Shown here: piece after piece, positions 32,803 through 40,916 of the stretch
Layout of the letters: the number at the start of each line of letters is the position of its first letter
Position numbering within the stretch: position 1 is the stretch's first letter
Source of the DNA: Amycolatopsis decaplanina DSM 44594
GTDB lineage: Bacteria > Actinomycetota > Actinomycetes > Mycobacteriales > Pseudonocardiaceae
DNA length: 64,000 nucleotides
Reading direction: 5' to 3'
Assembly (NCBI RefSeq): GCF_000342005.1
Contig: NZ_AOHO01000058.1
Coordinates: 1 to 64,000 of the forward strand
Notes under the pieces: generated by a model
Database searches by the model: none
What the model was told of the DNA's origin: nothing
What the model saw: the letters and a program-made list of their open reading frames with translations, nothing else
Made by a program: the position numbers and the translations under genes

Positions 32803-35800
32803 GGGCCGGTCACCTGCCTGCCCTCGGGCCGCAGCGGACAGCAACCCCTTGCCGGGCAACGATCACAGTCCGGGTTCTCGGTGACGCCGTACTCCGGGCC
32901 CGCGGCGGATCCGGCCGCCGAGCGCACCAGTTCGAGCCACTGCTTGCCGCCGTCCTCGTCCAGCGGCGCCTGCTCGCGCTGGGTCGATCCGGTCTTGTTG
33001 TTGGACTTCGCGACGTAAACGAGCCGCGCGCCGCCGGGTTTCGAACCGCCCTCGACCGCGCCGAGCAGCACGGCGAGCTGATAGGCGGCCAGCTGCGGAT
33101 GCTGTTCGGCGTCGGCGGCGGAGATCGGGACCTTGCCGGTCTTGATGTCGATGACGACCGGGCGGCCGTCCTTGTCCATCTCGACGCGGTCGACGCGGCC
33201 GCGCAGGAGCACGCGGACATCGTCGTCCCCGACCGGCAGCTCGACTTCGATGTCCTGCTCCACCCCGGCTTCGATCAGCTCCTTGCGGCTGGATTCCAGC
33301 CAGGAGATGAAGTTCCGCAACATCTGCTCGACCCGCGACCGCTCGCGGCGCGAGAACCACGGTGCCCCCGCGTCGACCCGCACCCATGCCTCGTCGAGGG
33401 CCGCGCGGATCTGCTCGTCGCTGCTGCCGCCCGCGACCGCCTGCGCGAGCCCGTGCACCAGGGTTCCCGTGACGGCCGCGAGTTGCGCCGGGTCACTGCC
33501 GCCGTGGCGTTCGATCAGCCACCGCAGCGGGCATTTGACCAGGACCTCCACAGTGGACGGTGAGATGCGGATGAGGTCGCCCGGCCCGTGCACGGGTTCG
33601 CCGGTGGAGGGTTCCAGCAGGCCGTACCAGGTGCCCGGATGCGCGCCCGGCACCCCGGCGGCGGCCAGTTTGGCGAGCTGACGCGCCGCCCTCTGCCGCC
33701 GCTCCGGGCCGCTTTTGTCATCACAGACGACCTCGCGCAGTTCACCGACGAGTTCGGCGAGCACCAGCGAACGTCCCGCCGGCTTCATCCGCGAGTCGAG
33801 GCCGCCGTCGTCCGCGCCGTTCTCCTCCAGGTCGTCGATGAACCGGGAGGGCTGCTCGTCCTCTCCCGCGACCGCGCTGACCAGCAACGTCTTCCGCGCG
33901 CGACTCGCGGCGAGATAGAACAGCCGCCGCTCTTCGGCGAGGATCGGCGCGGTGGCGGACACCTTTTCGTCGTCGACGCCGGACATGAGGTCGACCAGCC
34001 GCTCGACGCCGAGCACGGAACCGCGCAGCCGCAGATCCGGCCAGCTGCCTTCCTGGACCCCGGCGATGGACACGACCGTCCACTCGCGACCGGCGGACGC
34101 GTGCGCCGTGAGCAGCGAGACGCCTTCGCTCTTCATGGCCGCGGGGGCCAGCGTGTCACCCGCGATGTTCTGCGAGGACAGGTAATCCGCGAACGAGGCG
34201 ACACTCGCCCTCGGCAATCTGTCGACATAACGACCGGCCGCGTCGAAGAGCGCGACGATCGCGTCGAGGTCTCGATCCGCCTGCGAGCCGAGGGAACCGC
34301 CTCGATCGACCAACCGCAGCAGGCGCTGTTCCAAGCCGCTGGCCTGCCACAGATCCCACAGCACCTGCTCGACGCCATCGCCGCGCACCACGGCCTGGTG
34401 CGCGGCGTGCAGCAGACCACCGATCCGGCGCATCGGCAGCGACTCGGCCTCGGCGAGACCGGTGAGGACATCGTTGGTACGCAAGGCTTCCACCAGGAGC
34501 TCGTCGCTGGACCGTTGCCCGCCGCCCGCGAGCTCCAGCCTGCGCAAGCCGCGACGCAGCCGCCGCAGGGCGAGCGGATCCGCGCCGCCCAAGGGCGAGG
34601 ACAGCAGCATCTCGGCGAGATCGACGTCGAGCAGTTCCGGGTCCGCGGCGAGCCGCAGCATCGCCAGCAACGGGCGGACGGCGGGTTGTTTCGCGAGCGG
34701 CAGCTCCTCGGTGGCCGAACCGATCGGCACCCCGGCCGCACGCAGAGCACGTTGCAGGACAAGGAAAGTACGGGCGGGCGACCGGACGAGCACCGCCATC
34801 TCCGACCACGGCACGCCGTCGACGAGATGCGCGCGGCGGAGCTGATCGGCGATCCAGCTCGCCTCGGCGGCCGGGGTCGGCATCAGGCGGACACGGACGG
34901 CGCCGCCCTCGGCGTCCGGCGCGTCGACGAGTTTGCGCTGCGGCGACGAGCCTGGCAGTACGGAGCCGAGTTTCGTGACGGCCGTGCGGATCACCGGGGC
35001 GTGCCTGTGCGCCGTGGTCAGCAGGACCGTGCGCTCGCCGTCCTCGTCCGCGTCGGCGAACAGGCGGGGATCCGCGCCGCGGAAGGAGAACACGGACTGA
35101 TCGGGGTCGCCCGCGACGACGAACTCGTCGGCCGCGTGCCCGATGAGCCGGATGAGCTGGGTCTGCAACGGGTCGAGGTGCTGCGCGTCGTCGACGAACA
35201 AGTGCCGGACGCGACGCTGCTCGCGTTCGCGCAGTTCGGGATCGTCCTCCAACGCGAGCAGTGCGGAAGTGACCAGCTCCGCCGCGTCCAGCGCGGGCGC
35301 GCTCGCCACGCCGAGCGCGTTGCCGCCCGCGCCCTGCAGCAACGTGACCTCTTCGTACTGGCTCCAGAAGCGGCCGGCCGCGATCCACTCTTCACGGCCG
35401 CGACGCCTGCCGAGTTCGACCAGATCCTCCGGACCGAGGCCGCGTTCGGCGGCGCGGAGCAGAAGGTCTCGCAGTTCCTCGGCGAACCCCGGCACGCTCA
35501 GCGCGGGCCGCAACTGTTCCGGCCAGTCGAGCGCGCCCTCCTCGATGTCACCGGCGAGCAGATCGCGGACGACGACGTCCTGCTCCGCTCCGGCCAGCAG
35601 CCGGGGCGGCGGGAGTTCGCCGGCCTGCGCCTCCATCCGCAACAGCGCGTACGCGTACGAATGCACCGTGCGCACGAGCGGCTCGCGGATCGTGCGCGGC
35701 AGCGGATCCTCTTCCGGATCGGTGGTGAGCCGGTGGGTGATGTCGGCGCGCAGGACCTCGGCCGCCTTGCGGGAGGCGGTCAGGATGAGCACGCTCTCCG

Positions 35801-36008
35801 GGTTCGCGCCCTCCGCGATGCGCCGCGACGCCGCCGACGCCAGCAAGGCCGTCTTGCCCGTGCCCGGCCCGCCAAGGACCCGCCGGAAACCGTCCGGGGC
35901 GGCCAGCAGGCGGCGGGCGCCGGAATCCCACTGGAAGGACGGCGTGCCGGTGACCGGCGTGCGGACCAGCCGCGCGTCGGTTCCTGCCACTGTTCGCCGC
36001 CCGTTCAC
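32799..36008 (-). CDS. adnA: AdnA-type helicase-nuclease subunit
   Basis: About 1069 aa. An N-terminal UvrD-like motor has Walker A GGPGTGKTA (near 45) and Walker B LFVDDAQH, which lacks the usual DE and fits the weaker AdnA motor. The C-terminal nuclease has GRVDRVEMD, VIDIKTG and QLAAYQLA. Cysteines KCPLRW upstream of the nuclease and CDRCPARGC at the C-terminus look like an AddB-type iron-sulfur staple. The start is uncertain: GTG 36008 keeps 60 bp clear of the divergent alkyltransferase-like gene, while the longest frame would overlap it. It corresponds to Rv3202c in mycobacterial gene order. Confidence 0.92.
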   Translation of the reverse strand: MNGRRTVAGTDARLVRTPVTGTPSFQWDSGARRLLAAPDGFRRVLGGPGTGKTALLASAASRRIAEGANPESVLILTASRKAAEVLRADITHRLTTDPEEDPLPRTIREPLVRTVHSYAYALLRMEAQAGELPPPRLLAGAEQDVVVRDLLAGDIEEGALDWPEQLRPALSVPGFAEELRDLLLRAAERGLGPEDLVELGRRRGREEWIAAGRFWSQYEEVTLLQGAGGNALGVASAPALDAAELVTSALLALEDDPELREREQRRVRHLFVDDAQHLDPLQTQLIRLIGHAADEFVVAGDPDQSVFSFRGADPRLFADADEDGERTVLLTTAHRHAPVIRTAVTKLGSVLPGSSPQRKLVDAPDAEGGAVRVRLMPTPAAEASWIADQLRRAHLVDGVPWSEMAVLVRSPARTFLVLQRALRAAGVPIGSATEELPLAKQPAVRPLLAMLRLAADPELLDVDLAEMLLSSPLGGADPLALRRLRRGLRRLELAGGGQRSSDELLVEALRTNDVLTGLAEAESLPMRRIGGLLHAAHQAVVRGDGVEQVLWDLWQASGLEQRLLRLVDRGGSLGSQADRDLDAIVALFDAAGRYVDRLPRASVASFADYLSSQNIAGDTLAPAAMKSEGVSLLTAHASAGREWTVVSIAGVQEGSWPDLRLRGSVLGVERLVDLMSGVDDEKVSATAPILAEERRLFYLAASRARKTLLVSAVAGEDEQPSRFIDDLEENGADDGGLDSRMKPAGRSLVLAELVGELREVVCDDKSGPERRQRAARQLAKLAAAGVPGAHPGTWYGLLEPSTGEPVHGPGDLIRISPSTVEVLVKCPLRWLIERHGGSDPAQLAAVTGTLVHGLAQAVAGGSSDEQIRAALDEAWVRVDAGAPWFSRRERSRVEQMLRNFISWLESSRKELIEAGVEQDIEVELPVGDDDVRVLLRGRVDRVEMDKDGRPVVIDIKTGKVPISAADAEQHPQLAAYQLAVLLGAVEGGSKPGGARLVYVAKSNNKTGSTQREQAPLDEDGGKQWLELVRSAAGSAAGPEYGVTENPDCDRCPARGCCPLRPEGRQVTGP

Positions 36009-36068
36009 GCCCACGATGGAACCACGCCCCGCCGACACAACCTCGCAGCGGCACGGCAAAGTGGTCCC

Positions 36069-36392
36069 ATGGATGACGAACTGCACGAGCGGGTGCGCGA
36101 GGTCATCGCGAGCGTGCCCGCCGGCTCGGTCGCGACTTATGGGGATATAGCGTCGGTTTCGGGAGCCCCGTCACCGCGGCTGGTCGGCCGGATCCTCGGC
36201 GAGGACGGCCAGGACCTGCCTTGGCACCGCATTCTGCGCGCCGACGGGACACCGGCTCCGCATCTGGTCCACGAGCAGCTGGAACGGCTGCGCGCGGAGG
36301 GCGTCCTGGCCGACGGCCAGCGCGTCGACCTGCGAAAATACCGGTGGCAGCGTGATCCCGATGACGACGCTGGTCCCGGCGCTCTCTTTTAG
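36069..36392 (+). CDS. Alkyltransferase-like protein (ATL), MGMT family without the active cysteine
   Basis: 107 aa. The whole protein is the DNA-binding C-terminal domain of O6-alkylguanine transferases: GSVATYGDIASVSGAPSPRLVGRIL, then PWHRILRADG. In repair enzymes the last motif is PCHR; here Cys is replaced by Trp, the hallmark of ATL proteins, which flag alkylated bases for nucleotide excision repair. Divergent from adnA and in the position of Rv3204 in mycobacteria. Its stop codon (36390-36392) is inside the iron box of the next gene, 14 bp before that start. Confidence 0.93.
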   Translation: MDDELHERVREVIASVPAGSVATYGDIASVSGAPSPRLVGRILGEDGQDLPWHRILRADGTPAPHLVHEQLERLRAEGVLADGQRVDLRKYRWQRDPDDDAGPGALF

Positions 36393-36407
36393 GTTAGCCT
36401 CGCCTAA
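36389..36407 (+). promoter_or_regulatory. Iron box (IdeR/DmdR-type) of the siderophore-interacting protein gene
   Basis: The 19-bp sequence TTAGGTTAGCCTCGCCTAA matches the actinobacterial consensus TTAGGTTAGSCTAACCTAA at all but two positions. Its first bases contain the ATL stop codon and its last base is the A of the next ATG. Iron-bound IdeR/DmdR should block transcription of the downstream gene here. A -10-like TAGGTT lies within it (36390-36395). Confidence 0.85.
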
Positions 36408-37237
36408 TGAGTTACATCGAGGCGAAGGTGACCGGAGTACGGAGGCTGACCCCGCATATGAGCAGGGTGACCTTCTCGGGGGCTTCGCTGGCGGACCAGG
36501 CGCCCGACCAGTACCTGAAGGTGTTCTTCCCGCAGCCCGGTCAGTCGGAGCCCGTGCTGCCCGCGCCGCTGAGCGGTGACGAAGCGCTGTCCTGGTACCG
36601 GACCTACCTCGCGATGCCCGACGACGTCCGGCCGCCGATGCGCACCTACACCGTGCGCGCGCTGCGGCCGGCAGCGCAGGAGGTCGACATCGACTTCGTG
36701 CTGCACGGCGACGAAGGCCCCGCCTCCGCATGGGCTTCGCGCGCTTCGGAGGGCGACAGGGTCGCGTTCCTGGGACCGCACGGGCTCTACGACGTGCCCG
36801 AGGGGACGACCTGGCAACTGCTGATCGGCGACGAGACCGCGATCCCGGCGATCGGCGCGATCGTCGAAGCGCTCCCCGCCGGGACGCGAGCGCTGGTCTA
36901 TGTCGAGATCAGTGATCGCGAAGACCGGCAGGTCTTCGAAACGCAGGGGACGGTGGAGTTGCACTGGGTGGTGCGCGGCTCCGGCCCGGTCGGCTCGGCC
37001 GTGCTCGAAGCCGTGCGCAAGGCGGAACTGCCGGGCGGGACGCCCTACGCGTGGGTTTCCGGCGAGGCGAACATGGTGAAGCTGGTGCGACGGCACCTCG
37101 TGCGGGAACGCGGGGTCGACAAGCGGGCGATCTGCTTCACGGGGTACTGGCGGCAAGGGATGAGCGAAGAGGCCGCTGGACGTGAAGCGATGCGGCAGGC
37201 GGAGGCCGGGGAGATTCCGGCACCCGAGGAGGACTGA
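36407..37237 (+). CDS. Siderophore-interacting protein (FAD-dependent ferric-siderophore reductase, SIP family)
   Basis: 276 aa cytosolic flavoprotein that reduces imported ferric siderophore to release Fe(II). The FAD-binding motif RTYTVR (about residues 77-82) is preceded by a ferredoxin-reductase-like barrel. The C-terminal NAD(P)H half has LLIGDETAIPAIGAIVEALP and the family ending FTGYWRQGMSEE. The start ATG 36407 has no ribosome site, because the iron box reaches right up to it, so a leaderless or near-leaderless message is likely. No siderophore biosynthesis or transport gene is nearby. Confidence 0.94.
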   Translation: MSYIEAKVTGVRRLTPHMSRVTFSGASLADQAPDQYLKVFFPQPGQSEPVLPAPLSGDEALSWYRTYLAMPDDVRPPMRTYTVRALRPAAQEVDIDFVLHGDEGPASAWASRASEGDRVAFLGPHGLYDVPEGTTWQLLIGDETAIPAIGAIVEALPAGTRALVYVEISDREDRQVFETQGTVELHWVVRGSGPVGSAVLEAVRKAELPGGTPYAWVSGEANMVKLVRRHLVRERGVDKRAICFTGYWRQGMSEEAAGREAMRQAEAGEIPAPEED

Positions 37238-37290
37238 GGGCGTTCGGGCGCGTTTCCCGAGCCGCCGCCGGCAACTCTCTGACCTGGGGA

Positions 37291-37312
37291 AAGAGAGCAA
37301 GGGACCTTTGCT
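37291..37312. repeat. Family C unit, copy C1
   Basis: AGCAAGGGACCTTTGCT, a 17-bp near-palindrome with one central mismatch, preceded by AAGAG and followed by ACCACTTT. It lies between the convergent ends of the siderophore-interacting protein gene and the sensor kinase gene. Confidence 0.7.
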
Positions 37313-37336
37313 ACCACTTTCGCTCCGAGCACGGCC

Positions 37337-38626
37337 TCAGTGCGGAACCCAGAGCGTCACCCGGGTCCCCCGCCCCGGATGCGAATCGATCGTCCCCCGC
37401 CCGCCGACCTCCGCCAGCCGCGCCATGATCGACTGGCTGATCCCGAAGCCCGGCGGCCGGTCCAGCATGCTGAAACCGGTTCCCTGATCCCGCGCGATGA
37501 CCGCGACGCCGCCTTCGCACTCCTCGACGCGAAGCACGACCTGTTTCGTCCCGGCGTGCTTCACGGTGTTTCGGAGCGCTTCGCGGACGGCGTCGCGGAT
37601 GGCGGTCCGGCGCGCGTGCGAGAGGCGGTAGTCCTGTTCGGTCTCGGCGGCGACGAGTTGGGTGCGGAGGCCGTCGCGCGCCATTTCGGTGGCGACCTCG
37701 GCGAGGTCCGCCGCGAGGCCGCGCGCCGACGGCGCGTCGGGGCCGTTCAGCTCGCGTCGCAGTTCGGCGGCCTGCGCCCGTGCCGTCGCGCGCATCTCCG
37801 CGAGCCGTTCCGCGGCCGCGGAATCGTCGTCCGGCGCCTCCAGCCCCATCGCCTCCAGGGTCTGGAGCACGGAGTCGTGCATGACCCGCTGGGTCCGCAG
37901 GCGTTCGGCGCGCTGCCCGCGGCGCATTCCGATCCCCAGCGCGAAACGGGTCCCGACGCCGAGCAGGATCAGGATCCCGGCCGTGGTCACCATCGCCACG
38001 ACGAGCGCGACCATGCATCCCACCGACCGGCTCACCGCGAGCGGATGGTCGAGCGGAAGCCCGCCGATCCAGGTCAAGAACGCCCGGAACGGCAAAGCCG
38101 CGATCAGCAGCAGGCAAGCGGTGGGCAGCCCGAACGACAGCGTCCACAACGCCACCGTCCCGACCATCCACGTCCACGCGACGTCGATGGCGAACGGCTG
38201 GATCTCGGCGGGCGCGGCGGCGGCCACGATCGTCGTGAGCACCACGCCCACGGCGAGATCCGCGTACATCAGCCGCCCGGACGTCTTCGCCCGGATCCCG
38301 CGGCCTCGCACCACCCACCAGCCGGCGAAGACGTTGAGCAGCACCGCCAGGATCGTCGTGCTCAGCACCGGGACGATCCCCGCCGAACCGTTCGCGACCA
38401 GGAAACCGATGTACACCTTCGGAAACGCGGCCACGCGGTAGAAGATCGGGCCGAGCGCCGAGTAGCGGATCGCACGCATCAGCAGCGTGTCCGCGGAGTC
38501 CTCCCGATAACGCCAGTCCGGCACGGAATCGGGGTCTGGTGCTTCGTCGGCTGGGCTCGCGCTCAGTACCGAGGATCCCTTTCGCAACATAGCGCGCACG
38601 AAGGTGACCGATTGAGACTCGGACAT
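37337..38626 (-). CDS. Sensor histidine kinase, NarL/LuxR-partner type (orphan)
   Basis: 429 aa. An N-terminal membrane part with about six helices (for example VPVLSTTILAVLLNVFAGWW and TAGILILLGVGTRFALGIG) is followed by a short HisKA_3-like dimerisation segment (RVMHDSVLQTLEAMG, phospho-acceptor His). The ATPase domain shows the N box AVREALRNTVKHAG, G1 ARDQGTGF and G2 GFGISQSI. This type normally pairs with a NarL-type regulator, but no response regulator is encoded next to it. Start ATG 38626 has the good ribosome site GGGGAGGG. The signal is unknown. Confidence 0.9.
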   Translation of the reverse strand: MSESQSVTFVRAMLRKGSSVLSASPADEAPDPDSVPDWRYREDSADTLLMRAIRYSALGPIFYRVAAFPKVYIGFLVANGSAGIVPVLSTTILAVLLNVFAGWWVVRGRGIRAKTSGRLMYADLAVGVVLTTIVAAAAPAEIQPFAIDVAWTWMVGTVALWTLSFGLPTACLLLIAALPFRAFLTWIGGLPLDHPLAVSRSVGCMVALVVAMVTTAGILILLGVGTRFALGIGMRRGQRAERLRTQRVMHDSVLQTLEAMGLEAPDDDSAAAERLAEMRATARAQAAELRRELNGPDAPSARGLAADLAEVATEMARDGLRTQLVAAETEQDYRLSHARRTAIRDAVREALRNTVKHAGTKQVVLRVEECEGGVAVIARDQGTGFSMLDRPPGFGISQSIMARLAEVGGRGTIDSHPGRGTRVTLWVPH

Positions 38627-38680
38627 CCGCCGCCCTCCCCGCGTCCGATGTGTCGAGCCTGGCAAAGCGGACTTCCCGCG

Positions 38681-39490
38681 TCAAGACGGCCGAATGCGCA
38701 GTTCCGCGACGAGAAGTTTGACCAACGCGCCGAGCCGCTGACGTTCGGGCTGGACGGTCGGTACGCCGGCGGCTTCCAAGGGCGCCGCGGTCACCGGTCC
38801 GACGCACGCGCACAGCACCGGACCTCGCAGTGCGGCAAGGAGTTCTTCGCGACGCGAACCGGCCAGCACGAGCAAGTTCGCCGCCGCGGGGGCGGAAGTG
38901 AAGGCCAAAGCGCGCACGCGTCCGGCGATCACGCTTTCGACGAGTTCGTGCACAGGTGCGACGTCGGCGGGCGAAAGCCAGCGATACGGCTGCGCCTGGA
39001 CGACATCCGCGCCCGCGTCCCGCAGCAGCCCGGTGAGCTCGGGCAGCAAGGTGCCGTGTAACTGGACGGCGACCCGTTCCCCGCGAACCCCGGCATCACG
39101 CAATCCCTCGAACAGTTCCGCGTTGCTCTCCTCGGGCGCGGAGAACTCCTCACGCAGCCCCTCGCCGCGCACGGCACCCGCCGCTTTCGGCCCGCGCACG
39201 AAGATCCGTGACGCCGCCAGCCGGTCCAGCAACCGCTCGCGCAGCCCCCAGCCTTCGGCCGCCGAAAGCCAGCCACGGAATCCGGCGCCGGTGGTGACCG
39301 CGGTGAACCCGACCGGTCCGGCCAGCACGGCGTCCGTCGCCGCACGCAGTTCGGTGTCGTCGGGCAGCGGGACGATCCGGATGGTGGGCGCGTGCAGCAC
39401 GGTCGCGCCATGTCGTTCGAGCGCTCCGATGAAGTCGTCGGCCCGCCGCTCCGCGGTGATCCCGATCGTGATTCCGTCCAGGTCAGCCAT
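38681..39490 (-). CDS. Uroporphyrinogen-III synthase-like (HemD) protein without DNA-binding domain
   Basis: 269 aa with the two-lobed HemD fold. It is strikingly similar to the HemD part of the NnaR-like protein at 42114: shared IRIVPLPDDTELR/IRIVPLADDTELR, GFRGWLSAAEGWGL/GFRGWVEAAEGWGL and CVGPVTAAPLEAAGVPTVQP/CVGPITAGPLAALGIPTVQP. It ends where the NnaR homologue continues into a winged helix. It overlaps the WYL regulator gene by 8 bp. It is not near other haem genes, so it may be a true HemD supplying siroheme for nitrite reduction, or a regulator that lost its DNA-binding part. Confidence 0.85.
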   Translation of the reverse strand: MADLDGITIGITAERRADDFIGALERHGATVLHAPTIRIVPLPDDTELRAATDAVLAGPVGFTAVTTGAGFRGWLSAAEGWGLRERLLDRLAASRIFVRGPKAAGAVRGEGLREEFSAPEESNAELFEGLRDAGVRGERVAVQLHGTLLPELTGLLRDAGADVVQAQPYRWLSPADVAPVHELVESVIAGRVRALAFTSAPAAANLLVLAGSRREELLAALRGPVLCACVGPVTAAPLEAAGVPTVQPERQRLGALVKLLVAELRIRPS

Positions 39491-40451
39491 AATGCGCGCC
39501 CATCTTCCCGATCTCTTCCGCCAGCCGCTCACGCAGCTCCGGCGGTTCGAGCACTTCGAGGTTCCCGCCGAACCGCAGCAGTTCGCCGACGGCCGATTCT
39601 CCCGGTTCCACGGGCAGTTCCATCGTCAGCCAGTCGTTTTCATCCGGTTCGGCGTCCGCTTCCCGCAACGCCCGCGCTCCGACGGCCCCGAGGTAGAACG
39701 GCAGCAGGACGCGGGCGAACTCGTTCAGCCGGACCACCGCCGTCCGCGAGTACATCCGCTTTTCGAACTGCTCCGACCATTCCTGCCAGTAGCGCGCGAG
39801 GTCGAAGCCGGACGGCCGCTCGAAGGTCTCGCCGAGGTCTTCGAGCTCTTCGATCCGGGAGACCCGGTACGTCCGGTCGCTCCCGTCGCATCGTGCCGCG
39901 AGATACCAGTTACCGGCCTTGAGGATCAGCCCCAGCGGGTCGAGGACGCGATCGACCTTCCGCTGCCCCCAGCGTTCGTACCGGACCTTGACGCGCCGCC
40001 CGTGCCAGACCGCGTCGGCGAGTTCGGACAGTCGCGGCAGGCTTTCGATCCCGCGATGCCAGCCGGGGACGTCCAGATAGAACCGCTCGGAGATCTTGCT
40101 CGCCCCTGCACGCAGCTCCGCGGGCATGGCCGCGTGCAGTTTGAGCTGCGCGGCGGCGAGGACGGTGCCCAGCCCGAGCTCGCCGGCCGCGCCCGGCAGG
40201 CCCGCCAGCGAAAGCGATTGCGCCTCCTCCTCGGTCAGCCCGGTCAGCCGCGTGCGATAGCCGTCGACCAGCTGATATCCGCCCGTGCGCCCGCGATCGG
40301 CGTACACCGGCACGCCTGCCGCGGACAGCGCCTCGACGTCGCGGTAGACCGTCCGGACCGACACCTCCAGCTCGGCCGCCAGCTCCTCGGCCGTCATCCG
40401 GCCGCGGTTCTGCAGCAGGAGGAGGACCGACAGGAGCCTGCTCGCGCGCAT
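39483..40451 (-). CDS. WYL-domain transcriptional regulator with N-terminal HTH
   Basis: 322 aa. HTH_11-type DNA-binding domain at residues 1-60 (MTAEELAAELEVSVRTVYRD, with DRGRTGGYQLVDG wing). A WYL domain lies at about 135-210 (ADAVWHGRRVKVRYERWG, GLILKAGNWYLAARC) and a WCX tail follows. Such proteins often act as ligand-sensing repressors or activators. It is divergent from the DUF3224 gene with 60 bp between starts, and a dyad lies between them. The start ATG 40451 (MRASRLLSVLLLLQ) is the family norm. The HemD-like gene follows with an 8-bp overlap. Confidence 0.92.
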   Translation of the reverse strand: MRASRLLSVLLLLQNRGRMTAEELAAELEVSVRTVYRDVEALSAAGVPVYADRGRTGGYQLVDGYRTRLTGLTEEEAQSLSLAGLPGAAGELGLGTVLAAAQLKLHAAMPAELRAGASKISERFYLDVPGWHRGIESLPRLSELADAVWHGRRVKVRYERWGQRKVDRVLDPLGLILKAGNWYLAARCDGSDRTYRVSRIEELEDLGETFERPSGFDLARYWQEWSEQFEKRMYSRTAVVRLNEFARVLLPFYLGAVGARALREADAEPDENDWLTMELPVEPGESAVGELLRFGGNLEVLEPPELRERLAEEIGKMGAHYG

Positions 40452-40469
40452 GAATCCAGTATCCCAGAA

Positions 40470-40492
40470 AACCTGACACATCCTGACAGGTT
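40470..40492. promoter_or_regulatory. Candidate WYL regulator operator
   Basis: AACCTG (40470-40475) and CAGGTT (40487-40492) form a perfect 6-bp dyad with 11 bp between. CTGACA is repeated three times across the interval. It lies midway between the divergent WYL and DUF3224 starts. Confidence 0.5.
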
Positions 40493-40511
40493 TGGCTGAC
40501 AGGGTGAACCC

Positions 40512-40907
40512 ATGAACACGTTCGCCATGAAGAACTGGGAAGAAGCCATCGTCAGCGGTACGGAAGGCGGGCCGCGCGTGGCCCACGCGCACGCCACGCT
40601 CGCCTACAACGGGCTGATCGAAGGCGAGTCGGTCATCGACTACCTGCTGTACTACGCGGGTGAGGGCCACGACGGCGGCGACACGACCTCCCCCGGCCTC
40701 GAACGGATCGAAGGCAGTGTGGACGGGCGCAAGGGAAGCTTCGTGATCAAGCACGACACCGGTTTCGACGCGAAGGGCACCACCTCGGCGTTCGAGGTCG
40801 TCAAGGGCTCCGGAACGGGTGAACTCGCCGGGATCACCGGGACCGGCACCACGACAGGCGTCTTCGGCGAGCCGACGATGTCGTACACGCTCGAATACGC
40901 GCTTTAA
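40512..40907 (+). CDS. DUF3224 protein
   Basis: 131 aa small beta-barrel protein of family DUF3224. Typical features: an initial MKNWEEAIVSG-like strand, HATLAYNGLIEGESVIDYLLYY, GSVDGRKGSFVIKHDTGFDAKGT, and a glycine/threonine-rich end GELAGITGTG. Cytosolic, no signal peptide. The gene is divergent from the WYL regulator and followed 9 bp later by the winged-helix protein gene, which has a strong ribosome site overlapping the end of this gene. Function is not known; ligand binding is suggested by the allene-oxide-cyclase-like fold. Confidence 0.9.
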   Translation: MNTFAMKNWEEAIVSGTEGGPRVAHAHATLAYNGLIEGESVIDYLLYYAGEGHDGGDTTSPGLERIEGSVDGRKGSFVIKHDTGFDAKGTTSAFEVVKGSGTGELAGITGTGTTTGVFGEPTMSYTLEYAL

Positions 40908-40916
40908 GGAGGACGA

